This document shows positions 16,996 to 23,055 of a DNA stretch of 49,644 bases, piece by piece. The notes below the pieces were generated by a model, which had not been told where the DNA came from, did not search any database, and was given only the letters and a program-made list of their open reading frames with translations. Positions within the stretch are counted from its first letter, which is position 1, and each line of letters starts with the position of its first letter. Source of the stretch: an uncultured Centipeda sp. (lineage in GTDB: Bacteria; Bacillota; Negativicutes; Selenomonadales; Selenomonadaceae); NCBI GenBank assembly GCA_905372865.1, contig CAJPQT010000020.1:1-49644 (forward strand), given 5' to 3'. Made by a program: the position numbers and the translations under genes.

Positions 16996-17280
16996 ATGAT
17001 CGTCAACGATATCAACGTCACCGTAAATGGCCTCTCGGACATTACCCCGCATGAGGTGGAGAATTACATTGCGTACATCGAGGGCCAGACCCATGAGAAG
17101 CTCGACCGCCTCTCCATTACGGGAACGGATGACGGCCGTGTCACCCTCGGCTATGAGATGCGTCAGCCGAAGTTCGAGCGCGTCCGCCGCATCACGGGCT
17201 ACCTCGTCGGTACCACGGATCGCTGGAACAACGCCAAGCAGGCCGAGGAACACGAGCGTGTCAAGCACGGACTCCACTGA
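16996..17280 (+). CDS. Stand-alone glycyl-radical C-terminal segment of class III ribonucleotide reductase (NrdD-like)
   Basis: The 94-residue product ends ERVRRITGYLVGTTDRWNNA then KQAEEHERVKHG. This matches the last 30 residues of anaerobic ribonucleotide reductase NrdD, where R-R-x-x-G-Y-[IL]-x-G-T and W-N-x-G-[KR] surround the glycine that carries the radical; Gly68 is the equivalent residue here. The rest of NrdD, including its CxxC zinc ribbon, is absent and the protein has no cysteine. AAGGAG lies 8 nt before the ATG. nrdG, encoding the activase that makes the NrdD glycyl radical, overlaps its end by 23 bp. Family membership is well supported; its role as a separate subunit, a regulator or a spare radical domain is inference. 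Confidence 0.75.
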   Translation: MIVNDINVTVNGLSDITPHEVENYIAYIEGQTHEKLDRLSITGTDDGRVTLGYEMRQPKFERVRRITGYLVGTTDRWNNAKQAEEHERVKHGLH

Positions 17281-17779
17281 GATTCACATCTCGGGAATCG
17301 CGCACGACTCCATCGTGGACGGTGAGGGCATCCGTCTGACGGTCTTTACACAGGGCTGCCCGCGCCGTTGCCCTGGCTGTCACAATCCGGACACGCAGCC
17401 GCTCGTCGGCGGACGCATGACGACCGTCGGAAAGGTGCTCGCGGAGATCGACGAGAATCCGCTCCTCACAGGGCTCACCCTCAGCGGCGGTGAGCCCTTT
17501 CTGCAGCCGGAGGCACTGCTCCCGCTCGCACGCGGCGCACACGCGCGGGGGCTCGATGTATGGAGCTATACAGGCTACACCCTCGAGGAGCTGCGCGCAC
17601 AGAAAAATCCGGCCGTGGACGCCCTGCTCGACGAACTCGACGTTCTTGTCGACGGTGACTACCGTGCCGAGGAGCGCGATCTCACCCTCCATTTCCGCGG
17701 CTCGCGCAACCAGCGCGTCATCGATCTCGCCGCCACGCGTGCCACCGGTACGCTGACACTCTTGTACGCAGACGAATAG
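17258..17779 (+). CDS. nrdG: Anaerobic ribonucleotide reductase activating protein NrdG
   Basis: NrdG is a radical SAM enzyme that abstracts hydrogen from a glycine of NrdD. The 173-residue protein has the C-x3-C-x2-C cluster at C34, C38 and C41 (GCPRRCPGCHNP), the preceding DGEGIRLTVFTQ, and TLSGGEPFLQPEAL typical of activases. Start is GTG at 17258 with GAGGA 8 nt upstream, overlapping the upstream NrdD-like gene. A full-length NrdD is not in this window. Confidence 0.92.
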   Translation: MSSTDSTEIHISGIAHDSIVDGEGIRLTVFTQGCPRRCPGCHNPDTQPLVGGRMTTVGKVLAEIDENPLLTGLTLSGGEPFLQPEALLPLARGAHARGLDVWSYTGYTLEELRAQKNPAVDALLDELDVLVDGDYRAEERDLTLHFRGSRNQRVIDLAATRATGTLTLLYADE

Positions 17780-17782
17780 ACC

Positions 17783-17830
17783 AATCCCCCGCACAAGCAA
17801 CGCAAATTTTTCTTGTGCGGGGGATTTTGT
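17783..17830. terminator. Terminator after nrdG
   Basis: Perfect 15-bp arms (17783-17797 and 17812-17826; AATCCCCCGCACAAG and its complement) are followed by TTGTT. It separates nrdG from the next promoter. Confidence 0.88.
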
Positions 17831-17839
17831 TAGAATATC

Positions 17840-17868
17840 TTGGCATATGGATAAAAAGATGGTATGAT
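17840..17868 (+). promoter_or_regulatory. Promoter of the PC4-like small gene
   Basis: TTGGCA (17840-17845) and TATGAT (17863-17868) are 17 nt apart and 35 nt before the ATG at 17904. Confidence 0.55.
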
Positions 17869-17903
17869 TCTGATGAGGAAGATGTTGTTGGGAGGAATCA
17901 ACT

Positions 17904-18197
17904 ATGGCAGCAAAGACGACACGAGCAGAAAAAGTAAAGGAAACAAAAGAGCTTGCTCTGAATATCGACGCCACCGTCGAAATCGGCATGCTTGAGATCT
18001 CACAGACGCAGGCGATGCGCGTCTCCATCCTCCGCTCACGCGGACGTCGGTACACCGCCATCACTCCGTTCTACCGAAAACGGGTGCAGGATCAGTGGAA
18101 GCCCAAGGCATCTGTCTGGATCCCCGTAGACCGTACCGGCGAAATTGCCGACCTCCTTGTGCGGGCCGATAAGAAAATTCACGAAAACGACGAGTAA
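17904..18197 (+). CDS. Small protein with a PC4-like (ssDNA-binding coactivator) pattern
   Basis: The 97-residue protein has a charged lead (AAKTTRAEKVKETKELALN) then RVSILRSRGRRYTAITPFYR, DQWKPKASVWIPVD and EIADLLVRADKKI. The alternation of a basic beta region, an aromatic pair, W-K-P and a final helix resembles the PC4/p15 fold, which binds single-stranded DNA. I have no alignment, so this is a suggestion. It is a single-gene unit with its own promoter and a hairpin terminator on each side, which supports a real gene. Confidence 0.6.
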   Translation: MAAKTTRAEKVKETKELALNIDATVEIGMLEISQTQAMRVSILRSRGRRYTAITPFYRKRVQDQWKPKASVWIPVDRTGEIADLLVRADKKIHENDE

Positions 18198-18198
18198 C

Positions 18199-18234
18199 CC
18201 CCCCCCGTACATCGACAATAGATGTGCGGGGGGG
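18199..18234. terminator. Bidirectional terminator between the PC4-like and EamA genes
   Basis: A C-rich arm and a G-rich arm (CCCCCCCGTACATC with GATGTGCGGGGGGG) pair with one wobble around a 7-nt loop. It lies between convergent genes. Confidence 0.75.
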
Positions 18235-18242
18235 ATTCCATA

Positions 18243-18674
18243 TCAGGGGAAAATCGCCAGGAGCAATCCGCCCGCTGCAATCATCGCGATCGCGATTCCA
18301 TGCGCGAGGCTGACCTTTTCACCAAAGATCACAACGGCGAGAACAACGGCAAAGACGACACTCAGCTTGTCGATCGGTGCGACCTGTGTGACCTCGCCCT
18401 CCTTGAGCGCCATAAAGTAGAAGAGCCACGAAAGCGCCCCCGCGATGCCGCTGAGTGCGACGAAGGCAAGCGCTTTCTTGTTGGCAAACACCTGCGGCAG
18501 GTCGGCGGTATGCCCCTCGGCGACAACCACGCCTATGAGGAACAATGCCATGATCGCTGCACGCACCGCCGTCGCAGCGCTGCTGTCCAGCCCCGTGAGG
18601 CCCACCTTGCCGAAGATGGACACAAATGCCGCGCACAGTGCCGAGAGCAGCGCGTAGATCAGCCACGAACTCAC
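18243..18674 (-). CDS. Half-size EamA/DMT family membrane protein
   Basis: The roughly 143-residue protein has five hydrophobic segments (for example LIYALLSALCAAFVSIF, AAIMALFLIGVVVAE, LSVVFAVVLAVVIFGE, HGIAIAMIAAGGLLLAIF) and the EamA pattern KVGLTGLDSSAATAVRA. It equals one half of a normal ten-segment drug/metabolite transporter, so it should dimerise. I place the start at GTG 18674, which has GGGGAGG 7 nt upstream; an ATG at 18680 abuts that site, and a TTG at 18695 is also possible. The transported compound is unknown. Confidence 0.85.
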   Translation of the reverse strand: MSSWLIYALLSALCAAFVSIFGKVGLTGLDSSAATAVRAAIMALFLIGVVVAEGHTADLPQVFANKKALAFVALSGIAGALSWLFYFMALKEGEVTQVAPIDKLSVVFAVVLAVVIFGEKVSLAHGIAIAMIAAGGLLLAIFP

Positions 18675-18707
18675 GGCCATCCCTCCCCATTCCAAAAAAC
18701 GTGCTTT

Positions 18708-18736
18708 AGTATAGCATTATTTTCTCACCGCCGCAA
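18708..18736 (-). promoter_or_regulatory. Promoter of the EamA gene
   Basis: On the minus strand TTGCGG (18731-18736) and TATACT (18708-18713) are 17 nt apart, 34 nt before the proposed start. Confidence 0.5.
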
Positions 18737-18793
18737 ACGCTTCTTTCAAAATGCGTGTCCATCGTGTAAAATAGCAGTAACGGAGGGATGACG

Positions 18794-19276
18794 ATGATAC
18801 GACACGCAGCTGTGCAGGATGTGCCCGCGATTCTGCGCATCTACGATGCGGCACGGGCCTTTATGCGCCGCACGGGCAATCTGACGCAGTGGAGCGGCGG
18901 CTATCCGTCGGAGGAGATTGTACGCGCGGACATCATGCACGGTGTGAGCTATGTACTGGAAAACGAGGCAGGACATCTCCATGCCGTCTTTGCGCTCATT
19001 CCCGGCGACGACCCGACGTATGCACACATCGAGGGGGCATGGCGCGACGACTCCCCCTATGCCACGATTCACCGTGCGGGCAGCGACGGGACGGAGCGCG
19101 GTACATTCCGCACCATTCTCGCCTTCGCACGCGCGCAGTATGAGCACCTGCGCGCCGACACCCACGCGGACAACCTCCCCATGCAGAACTGTCTGACGCA
19201 AAGCGGCTTTATTTACTGCGGCATCATTTATCTCAAAAGCGGCGACCCGCGCCGCGCCTACGAGTGGAGCAAGTAA
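18794..19276 (+). CDS. GNAT family N-acetyltransferase
   Basis: The 160-residue protein starts MIRHAAVQDVPAILRIYDAA, an acetyltransferase beginning, and ends with an ADTHADNLPMQNCLTQSGFI stretch equivalent to the acetyl-CoA-proximal N-x-x-x-x-x-x-y-x-x-x-G-F of GNAT enzymes. Substrate unknown. The ATG at 18794 is 7 nt from GGAGG; an ATG six bases earlier is too close to it. The last codons and stop overlap a short inverted repeat with the repeat remnant that follows. Confidence 0.8.
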   Translation: MIRHAAVQDVPAILRIYDAARAFMRRTGNLTQWSGGYPSEEIVRADIMHGVSYVLENEAGHLHAVFALIPGDDPTYAHIEGAWRDDSPYATIHRAGSDGTERGTFRTILAFARAQYEHLRADTHADNLPMQNCLTQSGFIYCGIIYLKSGDPRRAYEWSK

Positions 19277-19296
19277 TCACGCACAACATCCACTAA

Positions 19297-19341
19297 GATT
19301 ACTGACTGCGTGCTCCACTAGGGTTTGCTTAGGAGCATTGC
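19297..19341 (-). repeat. Fold-back repeat, truncated copy G
   Basis: The stretch from GATTACT through TGCTCCACTAGGGTTTGC to TTAGGAGCATTG matches one outer end of copy C (31321-31354). The core hairpin and the other arm are missing. GTAATC and GGAGCA in the last codons of the preceding acetyltransferase can pair with GATTAC and TGCTCC here. Confidence 0.7.
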
Positions 19342-19369
19342 CGTCCGCATTTTTCGCAACAATTCCCAT

Positions 19370-19390
19370 AGGACTCAAATTTTGAGTCCT
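19370..19390. promoter_or_regulatory. Perfect palindrome upstream of the Cys-rich gene (candidate operator)
   Basis: AGGACTCAAA and TTTGAGTCCT are exact complements around a single T, 23 nt before the ATG at 19414. There is no T-run after it. Its size and place fit a dimeric regulator site, but no regulator is known. Confidence 0.5.
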
Positions 19391-19413
19391 TACGATTTTA
19401 GGAGAGTATATCT

Positions 19414-20082
19414 ATGGCAATCATCTTTTATCCGAGCTGCAAGGTTCAGGCGGACTTCCCTGCCGAGAGTGCGGCGGTGCGCCACTACCTTGAGGAGCGA
19501 CACGGTGTCACGACCGCAGGCTGCTGCCGCCCGCACCACCCGCAGCTGACCCCCGAGGATCACGCAATCGTCCTATGCAACAACTGCGCGAATATCGTCG
19601 AGGAGAGCTCCAAGGCGGGCGCGTTCACCTACGTCTGGGAGCTGATTGACCGCGACGCGGATTTCCCCTTCCCCGACTACGGCGGCGAGCGCATGACCGT
19701 ACAGGACTGCTGGGCGGCAGTGGAGCGGCGCGGGATGCAGGAGGCGATCCGCTCCCTCCTGCGCAAGATGAACGTGACGATCATCGAACAGGAGGAGAAT
19801 TTCGACAAGACCCGCTTCCACGGGCATGCCCTGCTCGCCCCCTGCTTCCCGGGCAACGCGAAGCTCATCCCGCGCCGCTACGAGAACGGCAATTCCCCGA
19901 TGTTCACCCCCATGACGGAGGAGGAGCAGCATGCCTACTTCCAACGGCACGCACAGAAACTGCCCGCAGAGAAGGCAGTCTGCTCGTGCAAATACTGCCG
20001 CGACGGCATCGACGCGTGCGGCAAGACAGGCATCCACATCCTCCAGCTGCTCTTTCCGATAAAGGAATCGCTGATAAAATGA
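19414..20082 (+). CDS. Cysteine-rich protein with a CCG-like (HdrB-type) motif
   Basis: The 222-residue soluble protein has 11 cysteines: C9, C37-C38, C55 and C58, C99, C144, C190, C192, C195 and C202. C-x27-CC-x16-C-x2-C recalls a shortened version of the CCG motif of heterodisulfide reductase HdrB, which binds an unusual 4Fe-4S cluster; the tail CSCKYCRDGIDACGKTGIHI followed by LQLL looks like a second metal or cluster site. I infer a redox or thiol/disulfide role, but no member with known function comes to mind. A ribosome site TAGGAGAG precedes the ATG. It has its own control region with a perfect palindrome. Confidence 0.7.
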   Translation: MAIIFYPSCKVQADFPAESAAVRHYLEERHGVTTAGCCRPHHPQLTPEDHAIVLCNNCANIVEESSKAGAFTYVWELIDRDADFPFPDYGGERMTVQDCWAAVERRGMQEAIRSLLRKMNVTIIEQEENFDKTRFHGHALLAPCFPGNAKLIPRRYENGNSPMFTPMTEEEQHAYFQRHAQKLPAEKAVCSCKYCRDGIDACGKTGIHILQLLFPIKESLIK

Positions 20083-20085
20083 AGT

Positions 20086-20200
20086 CCGTCGTATTGGTGC
20101 AGATTTTTTGTCCTGTCAAGGAGACAAACCGGACGCATAGCCGTCCGCTATGTGGAGGATTTGTCGACACAGACAGGGCGAAAAAGATGTGCTAAGACGG
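20086..20200 (+). ncRNA. Structured spacer: nested hairpin with wobble pairs
   Basis: The spacer folds on itself: CCGTC (20086-20090) with GACGG (20196-20200); about 16 nt from 20102 to 20117 (ATTTTTTGTCCTGTC) with 20172-20188 (GACAGGGCGAAAAAGAT), including G-T pairs; GACAAA (20123-20128) with TTTGTC (20160-20165); and an apical CGGACG/CGTCCG (20130-20135, 20142-20147). Wobble pairs favour RNA over DNA. No poly-U follows, so it is not a simple terminator. It could be a leader of the hydrolase gene, a processed small RNA, or a small mobile repeat. Confidence 0.5.
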
Positions 20201-20244
20201 CGGTGCTGAATTTGTCAGTGCTTCCTTAAGACAGGAGAATCCGC

Positions 20245-20871
20245 ATGATCGAATGTATGACCGTCGGCGACATGATCCCGACAAATTCCTATTTCTACAT
20301 CGACGATACGACACAGCACGGTTTCCTCATCGACGCGGGCGCCGAGGGCGCACGCCTTGCCGCCTATGCTGAGAAGCACGGCTGGACAATCGAGCGGCTG
20401 CTGCTCACACACTGCCACTTCGACCACATCGGCGGCGCGGCAGAGTTCTCAACGCGCACAGGTGCGCCCATCTATGCCGCCGAGGACAGCCCGCGCTACT
20501 ACAGTGATCCGCGTTGGAATCTCTCGCTCTGGGGCGGCGGCAGTGTAACGCTCTCGGACGTGACAACCTTTGCCGACCGCGAGGTCATCACGCTTGCGGC
20601 AAATCCCGACGTTGCTCTGGAGGTGCGCTGCACACCGGGGCATACGACAGACTCCTGCATCTTCTACAGTGCGCGGGACGGTGTCGCCTTCGTCGGCGAT
20701 ACGATCTTCTGCGCGAGTGTCGGCCGCACGGACTTCCCGGGCGGTGATGAACAGACGCTCTGGGACAGCATCGCACGCGAGGTCTTTACCCTGCCGCCCG
20801 AGACCGTGCTCTACTCGGGGCACACGGAGCCGACCACCGTGGGCGCGGAGATGGCACGTTACCGCCGATGA
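20245..20871 (+). CDS. MBL-fold metallo-hydrolase, glyoxalase II-like
   Basis: The 208-residue enzyme has the metal site HCHFDHIGG (H56, H58, D60, H61), then RCTPGHTTDSCIFY and FVGDTIF with the bridging Asp, and SGHTEPTTVGAE near the end. These are the two-metal ligands of the glyoxalase II/YcbL group, which hydrolyses thioesters such as lactoyl-glutathione or other thiols. The substrate is not certain in an organism that may lack glutathione. CAGGAGA precedes the ATG. It overlaps holA by four bases. Confidence 0.9.
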   Translation: MIECMTVGDMIPTNSYFYIDDTTQHGFLIDAGAEGARLAAYAEKHGWTIERLLLTHCHFDHIGGAAEFSTRTGAPIYAAEDSPRYYSDPRWNLSLWGGGSVTLSDVTTFADREVITLAANPDVALEVRCTPGHTTDSCIFYSARDGVAFVGDTIFCASVGRTDFPGGDEQTLWDSIAREVFTLPPETVLYSGHTEPTTVGAEMARYRR

Positions 20872-21914
20872 ACTACGCAGAGTTCATGGCATCGTTCGCT
20901 AAGGGCGAGCTGCCGCACGTCTTCCTGCTCGCCGGCGAGGAGAGCTACTATGTGCGGCGTGCGGAGGAGGCGATTCTGCGCCGCCTCCTGCCGGACACCG
21001 AGGATCGTGCCGACGCACTCATCCGCTACGAGGAGATGCCGCCCGTTGATGCGTTGATGGAGGCACTCGAAACAGCACCGTTCTTCACGGACAAGATTGT
21101 TGTCCTCGTGCATGAGGCGACAATCTTCCGCGCATCGAAAAAGAAGGACGAGGCGGAGGACACCCCCGCGCCGAAGGATGGAGGCACGGAGCGCTTGATC
21201 CCGCTGCTCACCGACCTCCCGCCGACCTCGTATGTCATCTTTACACTGACGGCAAAACCCGACAAGCGCAGGAAGATCTATCAGACGGTCGAAAACCACG
21301 GGCGCATCTTGGAGAGCGAACCCGTGCGCCCGTGGACGGTGGAGAACTGGCTGAACGGAAGGCTGCGCGAACTGGAACGCTCTATGCAACGGGAGGCGCG
21401 CGCATTCTTTCTGAACGTCGTAGGCATGATGCCGACAATCTCGCTCGAGTTTCTGGATCGCCAGCTCGAAAAACTGCTGCTCTACACGGACAATCCCGAA
21501 TTCACCGAGGCAGACCTGCGTGCGGCATTCTCCGAGATGCCCGAGGTGTCCGTATTTGCGCTGATGGATGCCGTGAGCGCACGCGATGTGCGCCGCTCGC
21601 TTGATCTTCTTGCACGCTGCCGCGCAGACGGCGTACACTTCACCGTACTCCTTGCACTCCTCGTGCGCCACGTCCGCCAGCTCTGGCAGGCGAAACGTCT
21701 GCTGATGCGCGGCACACCGCCGAAGGGGCTCGGCAAGATCATGGGGCTCCACCCCTTTATCGCGGAGAAGCTCGGAGGACATGCAAAGGCATTCTCCGAG
21801 GCGACACTTGAGCGCGCCGTCCTCGCCCTCGCCGATGCGGACTATCTGCTGAAAACGGGACAGGCGGGCGATGAATTGTTGGAGGATGCCCTGATACGGC
21901 TGTGCCGAAAATAG
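20868..21914 (+). CDS. holA: DNA polymerase III subunit delta HolA
   Basis: The 348-residue protein is the clamp-loader wrench subunit. It begins NYAEFMASFAKGELPHVFLL with AGEESYYVRRAEEAI, the N-terminal P-loop-like but degenerate part, and ends with the collar domain containing LLALLVRHVRQLWQAKRLL and KTGQAGDELLEDALIRLC. Length is normal. It starts in the ATGA overlap with the hydrolase gene and is followed by a bidirectional terminator. Confidence 0.93.
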   Translation: MNYAEFMASFAKGELPHVFLLAGEESYYVRRAEEAILRRLLPDTEDRADALIRYEEMPPVDALMEALETAPFFTDKIVVLVHEATIFRASKKKDEAEDTPAPKDGGTERLIPLLTDLPPTSYVIFTLTAKPDKRRKIYQTVENHGRILESEPVRPWTVENWLNGRLRELERSMQREARAFFLNVVGMMPTISLEFLDRQLEKLLLYTDNPEFTEADLRAAFSEMPEVSVFALMDAVSARDVRRSLDLLARCRADGVHFTVLLALLVRHVRQLWQAKRLLMRGTPPKGLGKIMGLHPFIAEKLGGHAKAFSEATLERAVLALADADYLLKTGQAGDELLEDALIRLCRK

Positions 21915-21997
21915 CCTTGCAATACCATAAGCACGATGTTATAATACAAGCAGAGCGAATGAAGTGGTGTAATCCATAGTCACGGTATTACACAAAA

Positions 21998-22033
21998 ACC
22001 CCCGCAAGTAGCAGTTGCGGGGGTTCTCTTATT
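21998..22033. terminator. Terminator between holA and the mini-gene
   Basis: AACCCCCGCAA and TTGCGGGGGTT pair around a 7-nt loop. On the minus strand TTTTTGTG follows, a better T-run than on the plus strand, so it mainly ends the minus-strand mini-gene and may also stop holA transcripts. Confidence 0.8.
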
Positions 22034-22074
22034 TGGGACAGGGAAAGAGGTTGAAACCCTAGGCTAGTTGCCGA

Positions 22075-22157
22075 TCATTCTCCGTCTAGCCATTTGCAAA
22101 TGTAGTAAGCAACCACACCTGCACGACAGAGCTGATGAATGAAGTCGTAAGATCCAT
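22075..22157 (-). pseudogene. Frameshifted mini-gene for a short hydrophobic protein
   Basis: AAAGGAGGTGTGACT precedes ATG at 22157. The frame from that ATG gives MDLTTSFISSVVQVWLLTT and stops at 22086. In the next frame the same DNA ends AGVVAYYICKWLDGE and stops at 22075. Joined at about VV/AG by a one-base change, the two halves make a membrane-like peptide of roughly 27 residues of a plausible small-protein type. A near copy of its start (GTGACTATGGAT, then ACTTCATTCG) lies on the same strand at about 21955-21985 beyond the terminator, reading MDYTTSFALLVL. It may be a decayed type I toxin-like or small membrane protein gene. A programmed shift is possible. Confidence 0.5.
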
Positions 22158-22246
22158 AGTCACACCTCCTTTCAGTGCCATTATAGGAGGCGGCAACATC
22201 GATAGTATAACATAAGTTTCAAAATAAAAAACAGATGTGTGCATTC

Positions 22247-22284
22247 AAAAGGAGCGGTGCTGCGCCATGCAGTACCGCTCCTTT
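22247..22284 (-). terminator. Terminator of pflB-pflA
   Basis: On the minus strand AAAGGAGCGGT-CTGC pairs with GCAG-ACCGCTCCTTT around GGCGCA-like loop bases and is followed by TG-rich DNA after TTTT. It lies just after the pflA stop. Confidence 0.75.
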
Positions 22285-22287
22285 CGT

Positions 22288-23055
22288 TTACCTCAAATAT
22301 CCCGTATACTCCCCCACGCGCAGGATCTCCTCCGCGCGGGCAATCTCCTCCGCCGTCGGCGCGGGCATGTCCCCGAGCCGATACGGCAGACGCAGTTCCT
22401 CATACTTGTGGAGCGCCATCGCGTGATAGGGCAGCACCTCCACGCGATCAACCGTCTTTAGACTTGCGATAAAGTCCGAGAGACGGCGGAGATCATCCTC
22501 CCCCGCCGTCCATCCCGGTACAAGCACATGGCGAATCCACATCCGCTTACCGCGCTCCGCCAGAAACTGCGCAAGCGCGAGCGCACTCGCATTCGATACG
22601 CCTGTGAGCGCCCTGTGCACGTCATCGTCGATGTGCTTCAAATCGAGCAGGAACAAGTCGGTGAGCGGCAGGAGTTCCTCGAACGCGCTAAAAAACGGTT
22701 CATCAAACGTAAACGGCTCGCCCGCCGTGTCGATGGCGGTATTCACGCCCTTTGCCTTTGCCATACGGAACAGCTCTGTTACGAACGCAAGCTGGAGCAG
22801 CGGCTCGCCGCCGCTGACCGTGATGCCGCCCGTCTGCTTCCAGTATGGGCGGTATCGCCACGCCATCCGAAAGATTTCCTCGGGGGTTGCCTCGTAGCCC
22901 CCCTCCTGCTCCCATGTCTCGGGATTGTGGCAGTACCGGCAGCGGTAGCGGCACCCCTGCACAAAGACGATGAAGCGGATGCCGGGGCCGTCGACCGAGC
23001 CGAAGCTCTCCGTCGCGCTGATGCGGCCTTTCACATAGCCTTCACATGTGCTCAT
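22288..23055 (-). CDS. pflA: Pyruvate formate-lyase activating enzyme
   Basis: PflA uses S-adenosylmethionine to install the glycyl radical of PflB. The 255-residue protein has C-x3-C-x2-C at C35, C39 and C42 (GCRYRCRYCHNPE), the preceding GSVDGPGIRFIVFVQ and the glycine motif TVSGGEPLLQ. Its ATG lies inside the last codons of pflB (14-bp overlap), so the two are translated together. This is distinct from the PflX-like protein at 43741. Confidence 0.96.
   Translation of the reverse strand: MSTCEGYVKGRISATESFGSVDGPGIRFIVFVQGCRYRCRYCHNPETWEQEGGYEATPEEIFRMAWRYRPYWKQTGGITVSGGEPLLQLAFVTELFRMAKAKGVNTAIDTAGEPFTFDEPFFSAFEELLPLTDLFLLDLKHIDDDVHRALTGVSNASALALAQFLAERGKRMWIRHVLVPGWTAGEDDLRRLSDFIASLKTVDRVEVLPYHAMALHKYEELRLPYRLGDMPAPTAEEIARAEEILRVGEYTGYLR

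Noticed and set aside
22235..22472. Three overlapping short frames on the plus strand after pflA
   Set aside because: They cover the pflB-pflA terminator and the antisense of the pflA 3' end, so they are chance frames.
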